From an uncultured Poribacteria bacterium (GTDB lineage Bacteria; Poribacteria; WGA-4E; WGA-3G), in the NCBI GenBank assembly GCA_951828385.1, contig OX639973.1, positions 4,145,200 through 4,209,199 of the forward strand: DNA of 64,000 bases, read 5' to 3'. The number at the start of each line of letters is the position of its first letter. Within the stretch, counting starts at the first letter, position 1. A program made the position numbers and the translations under genes. Below, piece by piece: positions 35,360 through 43,304 of this stretch. A model generated the notes under the pieces. It ran no database searches. It saw nothing but the letters and a program-made list of their open reading frames with translations, and was not told the DNA's origin.

Positions 35360-35656
35360 TTTTTTATAGCGGTCAGCCATCAGCAGAGAGCGAAAGGTTA
35401 AAGATTTTTGGATAGAAGAATGGAAAGATGAGTGCCACCCTTGCAACCTTCCAACCCAACATTGAAGATTTCCGATGTTTTCTTTATCATACCCGAAAAC
35501 TGATTTATTGCCAAGACGAAATAGCAAAGAGAAAAAAAGTTGCATTTTTTGCTGGAATTCGGTTAAAGTATGTTAAAGGACATCTGAACCAGTTTATAAA
35601 ATCATAGTCATACAAGCATCTGCTGGAGAAACCAACGATTGGATGTGGAGGGCACC

Positions 35657-36439
35657 ATGGAATATTTAGCGTACGGAAAAACGGGTTTAGAAATCTCACG
35701 GCTCTGTTTCGGTGCAGGACGGATCAAGGACACTTGCGATACCATCGAAGCGGGTAGCAAACTGATTTTGAAGGCACTTGACGAAGGTGTTACCTTCTGG
35801 GATACCGCGGAAGGGTACGGGACGCAACCCCATCTCGGGGAGGCTATTCGCCAGATTCGTAGAGAAGAGGTTGTCATTCAGACGAAAACTGCCGTGAAAA
35901 ATTACGATAGTGCTTCTAATAGTATTGAGAAGGCACTGCGCGAGCTGCAGACTCGGTATGTGGATGTCATGTTGCTGCACGCAATAGCTTCGCCGGAGGA
36001 CTTGGCCGCGCGAGAGCGTGAGGGTGTGCTTGATGCATTCCGAGAGGCGAAAGCTGCTGGGAAAATCCGAGTCATTGGCTGCTCAACGCATACCTATACC
36101 GGGCCTGTGATGGATGCGGTGATAGACCATCCTGAAATTGAGGTTATCCTGACGACTGCGAATAAACAAGGTAGAATGTTAGAGGGGGGTTCGATCGACC
36201 GGCATCTCGAATACATCCAACGTGCGTATGATGTCGGAAAAGGCATTAGTATCATGAAGGTTGTTGTAGCCGGTGGTATTCCAGAGGCAGCTATGCCGGA
36301 ATGGATCGAGTGGGGTTTCAACCTCGAGACGGCACATGCGATCAATCTCGGTATGACGGATTATCCTCATATTACGTTAGATGTTGGGCTCGCACGTGCA
36401 AGTGCAAGGCGACGCTTGATACAACGCAAAGCGGCATAA
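35657..36439 (+). CDS. Aldo/keto reductase
   Basis: The ATG at 35657 follows GGAGGGCACC. The 260-residue TIM barrel carries the aldo/keto reductase catalytic set: Asp49 and Tyr54 in FWDTAEGYG, Lys77 in VIQTKT and His108 in VMLLHAI. The start MEYLAYGKTGLEISRLCFGAGRI is typical of the YakC/Tas-like subgroup. It would use NADPH to reduce aldehydes or ketones, probably on sugars. The protein is slightly short at the carboxy end, where the NADPH-binding part is reduced to LDVGLARASARRR. Confidence 0.85.
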   Translation: MEYLAYGKTGLEISRLCFGAGRIKDTCDTIEAGSKLILKALDEGVTFWDTAEGYGTQPHLGEAIRQIRREEVVIQTKTAVKNYDSASNSIEKALRELQTRYVDVMLLHAIASPEDLAAREREGVLDAFREAKAAGKIRVIGCSTHTYTGPVMDAVIDHPEIEVILTTANKQGRMLEGGSIDRHLEYIQRAYDVGKGISIMKVVVAGGIPEAAMPEWIEWGFNLETAHAINLGMTDYPHITLDVGLARASARRRLIQRKAA

Positions 36440-36443
36440 CCGA

Positions 36444-36522
36444 TCTCTTGTGGGAAGGGTTTGTAACTCTGACGTTTTCGTCATCTATCTTTTGTGGGAG
36501 GGGTTTGTAACCCCGATGTTTT
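36444..36522. repeat. Two-copy direct repeat with an inner GGGGTT-TGT-AACCCC hairpin
   Basis: Two units of about 36 bases share the pattern CTTGTGGGAAGGGTTTGTAA then CTCTGACGTTTT (36444-36478) and TTTTGTGGGAGGGGTTTGTA then ACCCCGATGTTTTT (36486-36522). The second forms a perfect hairpin GGGGTT-TGT-AACCCC with a T-rich tail, so it could also end transcription of the aldo/keto reductase gene. It lies just before the TrmH-like gene. Confidence 0.55.
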
Positions 36523-36530
36523 TATAGGAT

Positions 36531-37043
36531 ATGAAACAATTACGCGGCAAGCCGCTCAAAGATTTCCTGAAGCAGTCGGAACTGCCAGAGAAGGAACTGA
36601 TTTTTATCCTACAAGATGTGCAGGATCCAATCAATGTCGGGTCCGCATTTCGAATAGCGGATGCGTGCCGCGTGAAAGAACTGATCCTGACCGGCATCAG
36701 TGCGCAACCGCCTCACCCGCTTGTCCGCAAAGTTGCGCGAGGCAAGCATCGACGGGTAAAATGGCGGTATGTAGAGCAGGCGGTAGACGCTATCGTATCA
36801 CTCAAAGCGGATGGCTACACGGGTTGCGCCTTGGAGGTTACTGCACAGTCAATCCGCTACGATGCGGTAGACTATCCGGATAAGATCTGCCTTGTCGTGG
36901 GGCACGAGGACCACGGCGTAACAAAACGGACGCTTGCTGCCTGCGATATGGTGGTTTTCCTTCCGATGTATGGGGCGGGTGCCTCGCTGAACGTTCATGT
37001 CTCGTTAGGTATTGCTGCCTATCATATCTTGCACCATTTTTAA
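36531..37043 (+). CDS. TrmH/SpoU family RNA 2'-O-methyltransferase
   Basis: The 170-residue protein has the three SPOUT motifs: DVQDPINVGSAFRIADACRV with the catalytic Arg, LVVGHEDHGVTKRTLAACD, and FLPMYGAGASLNVHVSLGIAAY, which form the trefoil-knot SAM site. Length and composition fit single-domain members (TrmL or TrmH-like) that methylate tRNA or rRNA ribose. The exact target cannot be read from sequence. The start follows a TAGGAT site. Confidence 0.88.
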   Translation: MKQLRGKPLKDFLKQSELPEKELIFILQDVQDPINVGSAFRIADACRVKELILTGISAQPPHPLVRKVARGKHRRVKWRYVEQAVDAIVSLKADGYTGCALEVTAQSIRYDAVDYPDKICLVVGHEDHGVTKRTLAACDMVVFLPMYGAGASLNVHVSLGIAAYHILHHF

Positions 37044-37141
37044 TAGTTATCAGTTATCGGTCAACCATAAAGAGATGCATATTTAATCAGAGAACGACGA
37101 TTGACCTGTTGGGTTGATCATAAGAGGTCCATAGTTAAAAA

Positions 37142-38215
37142 ATGCCGAAAACGATGCGCGCGATTATGTGTCGTGAACCGTGGGATTATCGTCTTGAAGA
37201 GGTTCCAATGCCGGAGGCGGGTTCCGGTGAAGTCGTTATTAAGGTAGATGCCTGCGGTGTGTGCGCGAGCGATATCAAGTGCTACACGGGCGCGCCGCTT
37301 TTCTGGGGCGACGAACACCGCAAGCCGTACGTGGAAGCACCCGTCATCGCTGGTCATGAATTCATAGGTGAAGTCGTAGCACTCGGTCCCGGAGCAGGCG
37401 AGAAATACAATCTCGAAATCGGTGACCGTGCCATCGCGGAGCAGATCGTTCCGTGTTGGGAATGCCGATACTGCCGAACAGGAAAATATTGGCTCTGTCA
37501 AGTCCACAATATCTACGGGTTCCAACCGGTTGTCAACGGTGGTATGGCGGACTATATGAAGTTTCCAGCGCGTTCGCTTGTCTACAAGGTCCCCTCCGAT
37601 ATTCCAGTAGCGAATGCAGCGGTGATTGAACCACTCGCTTGTTCTATTCATGCTGTACAACGGGGCAACATTGAGTTTGGTGATGTTGTCGTGGTTGCAG
37701 GTGCCGGAACACTCGGTCTCGGTATGATTGGCGCGGCGAAGTTGAAAAATCCGGGTGTGCTGATTTCTATTGACTTGATGCCGAACCGGTTAGCGGTTGC
37801 CAAGAAGTTGGGCGCGGATATTGGGATTAACCCATCGGAAACGGATGCTGTCCAAGAAGTGTTGGATTTGACGGAAGGCTACGGATGTGATGTTTATATT
37901 GAGGCGACGGGGCATCCGAAGGCAGTTGAACAGGGACTACACATGATTCGGAAGGCAGGCACCTTTGTCGAATTCAGTGTGATGCGGGAGCCGGTGACTG
38001 TGGATTGGACGATTATTGGCGACACAAAGGAACTGAATATCCACGGCTCACATTTGGGTCCCTATGCGTATCCGTTGGCGATTGATTATATCCACCGCGG
38101 TTTAATTGATGTGAGTCATATTGTGACACATCAACTGCCATTGGAGGACTATCTGACAGGGTTTGAGATGGTTCAGAAGGGAACGGATTCGATTAAGGTG
38201 CAGCTGGTGCCGTGA
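37142..38215 (+). CDS. Zinc-dependent alcohol (polyol) dehydrogenase
   Basis: The 357-residue protein has both zinc sites of the family. The catalytic site is DACGVCASDIKCY with GHEFIGEV. The structural site has four cysteines in CWECRYCRTGKYWLC. The Rossmann motif is VVVAGAGTLGLGMIGAAKLKNPG followed by SIDLMPNRLAVAKKLGAD. It resembles erythritol, threonine or sorbitol dehydrogenases. The other dehydrogenase in the window (29643-30695) lacks the structural zinc cysteines, so the two are not simple copies. No operon partner is evident. Confidence 0.88.
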   Translation: MPKTMRAIMCREPWDYRLEEVPMPEAGSGEVVIKVDACGVCASDIKCYTGAPLFWGDEHRKPYVEAPVIAGHEFIGEVVALGPGAGEKYNLEIGDRAIAEQIVPCWECRYCRTGKYWLCQVHNIYGFQPVVNGGMADYMKFPARSLVYKVPSDIPVANAAVIEPLACSIHAVQRGNIEFGDVVVVAGAGTLGLGMIGAAKLKNPGVLISIDLMPNRLAVAKKLGADIGINPSETDAVQEVLDLTEGYGCDVYIEATGHPKAVEQGLHMIRKAGTFVEFSVMREPVTVDWTIIGDTKELNIHGSHLGPYAYPLAIDYIHRGLIDVSHIVTHQLPLEDYLTGFEMVQKGTDSIKVQLVP

Positions 38216-38244
38216 ATCACAAGAGAGTTCTCTATTTGGTTGGT

Positions 38245-38748
38245 TTATTGGGTAGCGACCCAATTCAGCAACACCTGTTGTGAATCGGTTTCTGGATTGA
38301 AACACAAAAGTCCTTCAGTCTGAGCGGCTCGCAGCAAACGTTGGTCTGACGCGATAAGGACAAGTTCGTTTTTCTCATTGCGGAGGTTGGTTGCAATATC
38401 CAATGCCGAACACAATAGAATTGCATCAACACTGTTAATCGAGTGGGTCTCCATCAAACCTATTGATTCCCAGATCAGTACGTTTTCTGCTGGTACCGTT
38501 TCAAAATCCGATTCGATATTGATAACTTCAGAGTCCAAGTAACCAACAGCCTGCTCAAAGTGGGGTCTTGTAATTCGACCGTCATTTCTTTTTCTTACAC
38601 AAATCGAAAAGACTTCCGCTACACCAATCGCTAAGCACATCAAACGATTCAATGGAACGTTCTGAAAAATAAAATCAATTTTGTTACTGCCGACTTCTTC
38701 AGTATATCGCTTGATAAGCGCACTGGCATCAAAGTAAAAATAATACAC
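38245..38748 (-). CDS. PIN-domain protein, probable toxin ribonuclease
   Basis: The 167-residue protein has a PIN fold. The first acidic residue is in YFYFDASALIKRY, then Glu in IGVAEVFSI, an Asp in NSVDAILLCSALDIA and a last Asp in LIASDQRLLRAA. This is the four-acid metal site of VapC-type RNases. The length is larger than the 130 residues of classical VapC. The upstream gene at 38751-39050 ends two bases before this start, the typical antitoxin-toxin order. Function as a toxin is inferred, not shown. Confidence 0.8.
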   Translation of the reverse strand: MYYFYFDASALIKRYTEEVGSNKIDFIFQNVPLNRLMCLAIGVAEVFSICVRKRNDGRITRPHFEQAVGYLDSEVINIESDFETVPAENVLIWESIGLMETHSINSVDAILLCSALDIATNLRNEKNELVLIASDQRLLRAAQTEGLLCFNPETDSQQVLLNWVATQ

Positions 38749-38750
38749 AC

Positions 38751-39050
38751 CTATTTCTCGCGTTCTTCAATAATTGCGCGGCTAAACTCGTTATCCTCCG
38801 CACGAATGCCGTGGCGTGCCATACTCTTGCGAAGTTCTTCAAGCGGCATGAGTTCTATATCGGCAATTCCGAGATGTTCACGCATTTTCTGAATGATTTG
38901 TGTCTCATACTGCTTATCCATTGTCTTGTGGTTCTTCGGATCCGCAGGCTTCGACGCATCAACGAACTCAGAGAGTTGCAGCGTCATCTCAGCAACCACT
39001 TTTTCTAACTGATTTACCCTTTTTGCTAATGTTTCAAGCGTTTCTGCCAT
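38751..39050 (-). CDS. Probable antitoxin partner of the PIN protein, unfamiliar type
   Basis: The 99-residue protein starts at an ATG preceded by GAAGGGGGA. It has an amino-terminal coiled coil (LETLAKRVNQLEKVVAEMTLQLSEF), a short basic linker (PADPKNHKTMDKQYE), and a carboxy-terminal helical region that ends NEFSRAIIEEREK. There is no visible AbrB, ribbon-helix-helix, Phd or MerR DNA-binding motif, which VapB-like antitoxins normally have. The coupling to the PIN gene (two-base gap) supports an antitoxin role. The HicB-like pseudogene just upstream overlaps its start. Confidence 0.55.
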   Translation of the reverse strand: MAETLETLAKRVNQLEKVVAEMTLQLSEFVDASKPADPKNHKTMDKQYETQIIQKMREHLGIADIELMPLEELRKSMARHGIRAEDNEFSRAIIEEREK

Positions 39051-39230
39051 AAGAAATATCCCCCTTCGCTTTTAATCTCAATGTCTCAATATGAAATTCA
39101 ATTGCAGAGGTTACGTCAGCCACAGCATCTTCGTAGATATTCCGTTCCCCGACGACAACACTTTCAGACCGAGAGGATAGGCAACATAACCTTCCTTGTG
39201 CCTTTCAACGATAATTTTGAATGATCGCAT
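39034..39230 (-). pseudogene. HicB-like antitoxin gene broken by a one-base deletion
   Basis: An ATG at 39228-39230 follows AGGAAGATTCCAA and encodes MRSFKIIVERHKEGYVAYPL followed by GLK, a HicB-family start. The frame then shifts. In the other frame the sequence continues VVVGERNIYEDAVADVTSAI and EFHIETLRLKAKGD, also HicB-like. Restoring one G near 39159-39162 (AAAGTG to AAAGGTG) joins them as GLKGVVVGE, the usual family sequence. As it stands, translation ends after 39 codons at 39111. The restored frame ends at 39034, inside the next gene. It may be a true pseudogene or an assembly error. Confidence 0.7.
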
Positions 39231-39333
39231 TTGGAATCTTCCTCACTTTTCTACCGTCTGAGGTAAAAGTTTAGACATTCTGTTGCTGCTTAACCTCTCT
39301 TACTTTTTTGTCTAACATCAACTGTTCACTTCA

Positions 39334-39363
39334 ATTGTACTACACCTTAGCCTAAAAAAGCAA
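39334..39363 (-). promoter_or_regulatory. Probable promoter of the HicB-like/PIN gene group
   Basis: On the minus strand TTGCTT (39358-39363) and TACAAT (39334-39339) are 18 bases apart. They lie about 105 bases upstream of the HicB-like start. No other minus-strand gene is near. The -35 box is imperfect. Confidence 0.4.
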
Positions 39364-39607
39364 ATCTTTTCAGGTAGCAAGGTGTATGATAAGATACTTT
39401 TGACACACTGTTTCGGATGGAACGTGAGTGTAATTACAGAATTCCACACCTACGCGAAGAAGAGTAAACCCATTTTAGTTTTGACTCTTTTCACTGGCTT
39501 TGGTAGAATACCGAGGACGCAAACAGTAAGAATAATCTAAAGCGAAAGATGGTTCCCCAAAATACAAGGAGATAGGCAATTCCTCCAGTCTCTTGCCTAA
39601 TTTTTCA
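39364..39607. other. Intergenic gap before the enolase-superfamily gene
   Basis: About 240 bases show no coding frame of note and no hairpin with a T run. A TTGACA (39399-39404) has no -10 box at proper distance. An AAGGAG at about 39568 is paired with CCTCC fifteen bases later and may form a small hairpin in the leader of the next gene. Confidence 0.3.
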
Positions 39608-40873
39608 ATGAAAATTACCGAGATTGAAGCAATTCCATTGCGTGTACCTTATGAGGAACGGATTCGTAAGAGATACTATCACTTTGCGATGACCGAGTTG
39701 GTCACGGTTTATAAATTTCATACCGATACGGGTCTCATCGGTCTTGGAGAAAACCCCGGACCGCCCTTTGATCAGGACGTGTTGGACACCTATCTCGGCA
39801 CAAACCCGTTTGATCACGTCATGGGTGAAGGGCGTTTTAATCTTGACATGGCGTGTTACGACCTAATGGGGAAACACCTCGGTTTGCCGGCGTGGAAACT
39901 GATGGGGCAGCAGGTTCGGCAGTGGGTTGCGATGGGGTGGTGGATGCCGTGTATGTCCCCTGAAGATACCATCGTTGAGGTTCAGACTGCTGTTAAACGT
40001 GGGTATCGGGGTCTCAAGTGCAAGGCACGTGCCTTTTACGATGTCGTTGAGCAATCGAAAGCGATTCAGAGGGTAGCACCTCCGGACTTTCGTGTGGAGT
40101 TTGACTTCAACGGCTCGCTCATCAATGTTGAGAAGGCACTGCCTATCCTGCGCGAACTGGAGAAAATTCCGGTTGTCAAGGGTCTTGAGGAACCGATCTT
40201 CGCGTATGATGTGGAGGGTTGGCGACGGTTGCATCAGGCGATTCGGATCCCGTTTTATCTGCACGGTGTCGGTGTTATCCGGGAAGGTGCATCGCGTCAA
40301 CCTTCGGGGCCTTGGATTGGACTTCGAGCAGGTGATTTCGACGGTGCGCTATGTAGCCACGAGACTATCAAAAGCGCGTTGGCATCGGGTTGGGCATTTG
40401 CCGCCGCGAACACACCGATTCTGCTACAGTATGTCGGCACCGGTATCACAGCAGCATTTGCGTGTCATCTGGGCGCGGTGATGCCGACTGCGACACTACC
40501 CGGTGTTACTGCGAGTCACGCTTATGAAGACGACTTGATTCTTACGCCGCATAAAGTCCAGCGTGGATTTATGCAGGTGCCAGAAGGTGCTGGTTTGGGT
40601 GTAGCGTTAGATGAAGATGCTGTGAAACGGTATTCTCAAACACCTGAGCCGAAATGGGAGCGGCATATTTCTGTTATCACTTTACCGGGTGGTATAAAGC
40701 ACTACTATCGAAATCTGCAACAGGCGGAACGTCTCATGAAAGAAGGTGTGGACGAATCTTATGCGCCGGGTGTACGTCTGGATGAATGGGAAGATGATGG
40801 TAGCGAAGCGTTTGACACGCTATTCAAAAGGTTACAGGAGAATGATTGGCCCGTGTGGGACGCATCGGTTTAA
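39608..40873 (+). CDS. Mandelate racemase/muconate lactonizing enzyme family (enolase superfamily)
   Basis: The ATG at 39608 starts MKITEIEAIPLRVPYEERI, where family members begin. A TTG at 39593 is less likely. The amino-terminal capping domain is followed by a barrel with GYRGLKCKARAF (the catalytic K-x-K region), VEFDFNGSL and GLEEPIFAYDVEGWRRL (metal-binding Asp and Glu). The third metal residue is probably in LRAGDFDGALCSHE. Enzymes of this family remove the alpha proton of a carboxylate, and here a sugar acid is likely. The ribosome site is poor. The following PhyH gene is 142 bases downstream. Confidence 0.85.
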   Translation: MKITEIEAIPLRVPYEERIRKRYYHFAMTELVTVYKFHTDTGLIGLGENPGPPFDQDVLDTYLGTNPFDHVMGEGRFNLDMACYDLMGKHLGLPAWKLMGQQVRQWVAMGWWMPCMSPEDTIVEVQTAVKRGYRGLKCKARAFYDVVEQSKAIQRVAPPDFRVEFDFNGSLINVEKALPILRELEKIPVVKGLEEPIFAYDVEGWRRLHQAIRIPFYLHGVGVIREGASRQPSGPWIGLRAGDFDGALCSHETIKSALASGWAFAAANTPILLQYVGTGITAAFACHLGAVMPTATLPGVTASHAYEDDLILTPHKVQRGFMQVPEGAGLGVALDEDAVKRYSQTPEPKWERHISVITLPGGIKHYYRNLQQAERLMKEGVDESYAPGVRLDEWEDDGSEAFDTLFKRLQENDWPVWDASV

Positions 40874-41015
40874 TGTTGGATTTCACTACGATACCGATAA
40901 CCTCAACGGACATGAAAAGTCGAAAATCAATTCTTGCTTGTGCGTTTTCGGTGGTTTCCGTTCAACCCAACCTACGTATTATTTGTTCTATGTGTGAGAC
41001 AAGGAGAAAAACAGG

Positions 41016-41825
41016 ATGATGACCCCTGAACAGCGGTATCTATTTGATGTTACTGGATACCTTCACCTGAAGAATGTCCTGAGTGCGGAAGAACTGAAAG
41101 CGGCGCAAGCAGCGGCAAATGAATACATCAATACGCCCACCGAAGAACTCCCACCCGGATTTGACTCCAGCAATAAAAACCTCCCCAACGGCTTTGCCTT
41201 CGCGAAACCCTTGGAAGCACTCACACTGCACCGATCGACGTGGCCCATCATCAAAGAGTTGACGCGGGATAAACCGCAACTCTTTCGCGGCACGATGATT
41301 GCGGATCGGGCGGGTGTGTCGGAGTCTGCGGAAGGATTGCGCTTGCATTGCGCGCGCGAAGATTTTGGATGGCACTGCAATCGTTATGAGGTTCGGGAGG
41401 GTCGCATCTTTTGCGATGATTTTGTCGTTTTTCCGTACCTGTATGATGTACATCCCGGAGATGGTGGGTTGCTTGTTGTTCCCGGTACACACAAAACCGT
41501 TTTCGATCGACCGGAACACCTCTTCAACAACGGAAAGATTGAAGATACCGATGACATTCCACCGGGGGTCCTTAATATCACACCAAAAGCAGGGGATGTG
41601 GTGATTATCTCTGAACTCCTGACGCACGGCGCGTTGCCTTGGAAACCGAAGGATCGGTATCGTTGCATCCTGACCTTACGCTACAGACCGCAACACCGTG
41701 GTGAGAGTCGCGTGCCTGAAGAGGTGAGAGGACGGTTATCGCCGGAAACGTTGGAACTCATCTCCCGTGCCGACCATTACCACACGAAAGAGATTGTTAA
41801 GAAGGAAGTCGTCACGTTGACGTAA
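41016..41825 (+). CDS. PhyH-like protein with an altered metal-site region
   Basis: The 269-residue protein begins RYLFDVTGYLHLKNVLSAEEL, the usual PhyH start, and has GGLLVVPGTHK and LLTHGALPWKP near the end, the second matching the distal His region. The place where HxD normally sits reads GWHCNRYEVREGRIFCDD, in which His is followed by Cys-Asn rather than x-Asp. The canonical HxD is therefore missing or shifted, which casts doubt on ordinary iron binding. AAGGAG precedes the start by nine to twelve bases, with two adjacent ATG codons. Confidence 0.78.
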   Translation: MMTPEQRYLFDVTGYLHLKNVLSAEELKAAQAAANEYINTPTEELPPGFDSSNKNLPNGFAFAKPLEALTLHRSTWPIIKELTRDKPQLFRGTMIADRAGVSESAEGLRLHCAREDFGWHCNRYEVREGRIFCDDFVVFPYLYDVHPGDGGLLVVPGTHKTVFDRPEHLFNNGKIEDTDDIPPGVLNITPKAGDVVIISELLTHGALPWKPKDRYRCILTLRYRPQHRGESRVPEEVRGRLSPETLELISRADHYHTKEIVKKEVVTLT

Positions 41826-41830
41826 GCAAG

Positions 41831-42706
41831 TTAAGAAACCTGTCTTACTGCTGGCGCACCATGCTGCTCACACCATGCAGCGAGTGGACTTTCGCTGCCG
41901 CTGGGAATAAATTCTTTCGTTTTTGTGAAGGGTTCACCCACCAAATACTGCTCAAGTGGCGATAGTTTATCTAACAACATCTGTTCCTGCGTCCGATAGT
42001 CCATCGGCATCAACCACCGGTATCCGTAGCCAAACATCACGCCTTTACGGGTCTGGTCCGTTAAATTTGCAGCCCCCGCATGAAAGGTACGGTTTTCAAA
42101 CAGTAGGCAATCCCCAGGTTGTAAACTTGCTTCAAGTGCACCATCGGGATCCGCTTGTCCTTTTGGTATGGGCACCCGTTCCAGTAGGTGGTTGCTACCG
42201 GGTGCGACAAGTGTTACGCCGGAATTGGGTTCACTCAGATCAGTGAAATAGTAGGCACATTTTAGCAAGATGCGTGGCACCTTGTTGCCGTGTGTTGTCG
42301 TTGCCATGGCGTAGTCGCGATGCCAACCGGGGCTGCGAGTGGTATCGGGTGTGCCCGGTGGATCTGGGTGTTTGTATATCAGGTGTGAAGTCATGAGTTG
42401 CAAGTGCGCGCCGAGCAATTGGACGACGACAGGGAGGATGGTTTTCTGCGTGAGTAGCGGAATGAAGGCATCGTCAATGGAGATGCTATTTCGGAAACTG
42501 TCGTATAATCCGTTGAAATTTTGTTGACGATTCTCGCGCCGATCGCTTGCTATGAGCCGATCGCTTGCTTCGATGAGTACGCCGATAGCATCTGAGTCCA
42601 GCACGTTCCGGACGATGAGATAGCCGTGATCGTCAAAGTGGCGTATCTCGTCGTCAGAGAGTGGGTGCCAGTCGAGGTTGATTGGTGATTCGTTTGTGTG
42701 TGCCAT
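41831..42706 (-). CDS. Phytanoyl-CoA dioxygenase (PhyH) family protein
   Basis: The 291-residue protein has a complete Fe(II)/2-oxoglutarate site: GWHRDYA (HxD), FHAGAANLTDQTRKGVMFGYGYR (distal His and Arg). The amino end (HPLSDDEIRHFDDHGYLIVRNVLD) and LVAPGSNHLLER are typical. It is convergent with the PhyH-like gene at 41016, five bases apart. Substrate unknown. It marks the end of the metabolic region. The next gene belongs to the defence-like block, 23 bases upstream on the same strand. Confidence 0.88.
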   Translation of the reverse strand: MAHTNESPINLDWHPLSDDEIRHFDDHGYLIVRNVLDSDAIGVLIEASDRLIASDRRENRQQNFNGLYDSFRNSISIDDAFIPLLTQKTILPVVVQLLGAHLQLMTSHLIYKHPDPPGTPDTTRSPGWHRDYAMATTTHGNKVPRILLKCAYYFTDLSEPNSGVTLVAPGSNHLLERVPIPKGQADPDGALEASLQPGDCLLFENRTFHAGAANLTDQTRKGVMFGYGYRWLMPMDYRTQEQMLLDKLSPLEQYLVGEPFTKTKEFIPSGSESPLAAWCEQHGAPAVRQVS

Positions 42707-42729
42707 TGCTTTTCCTTCTGTGCTTTATA

Positions 42730-43299
42730 TCAGGGTGCCAGATTAATCAACTTACGAAAATAAATCGTAGGACTCCGTGAGATTTTCAGAAAAAGGTCAG
42801 GACGATTGTGCAATTCGCCCGGGGAATGAAAAGGTTGTGTTCTTCGCCTGCTCCTGTTAAAGTTAAGGTCTGTGATACTTACAAACCGATATTGATAATC
42901 ATCAAGAAATTCTTCCAATTCCCAAAATGACTTTCCTATACATCTGCAATAACTTACAAAACAGGATGCTCCTTTTAGTTGTTGAATAACATGTGATGCC
43001 AGTTTAGAGTCCATTTCTTGTGTCTCAATACAGATAATCCACTTTTTTCCGCGCTCGTCGTTGGATACGATCACAAAGTCAGCTCGCTTGCGTTCGCCTC
43101 TTGATCCATTAAAGATAGTAAGCGGATTCTCAAAATCTTCAGCTCGGATAACAATAGAGTTATGAGGTAACCCTTTTATTTCCACAGTTGTACCAGATTG
43201 CGAATCCGTTAATTGAACGGAAGGTCTACCCTGTCTTGATTGTAACATAACTTGAGCATCAGGATTGAGCATTTCCTGTAATATCTGTATATCATTCAC
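42730..43299 (-). CDS. Small protein of the defence-like block, possible PD-(D/E)xK-type fold
   Basis: A GTG at 43299 with AAGAG upstream avoids overlap with the ATPase gene. A GTG at 43320 would extend it by seven residues and overlap by 16 bases. The middle reads GERKRADFVIVSNDERGKKWIICIETQEM then HVIQQLKGASCFVSYC. The spacing of Asp, then Glu-x-Gln, resembles a PD-(D/E)xK nuclease core with Gln in place of the usual Lys, followed by a QQLKG helix. This is a weak match and catalysis is not proven. It is the last gene of the block, directly behind the ATPase gene, the arrangement of two-gene ATPase/effector systems. Confidence 0.5.
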   Translation of the reverse strand: MNDIQILQEMLNPDAQVMLQSRQGRPSVQLTDSQSGTTVEIKGLPHNSIVIRAEDFENPLTIFNGSRGERKRADFVIVSNDERGKKWIICIETQEMDSKLASHVIQQLKGASCFVSYCRCIGKSFWELEEFLDDYQYRFVSITDLNFNRSRRRTQPFHSPGELHNRPDLFLKISRSPTIYFRKLINLAP

Positions 43300-43304
43300 G
43301 AGAC

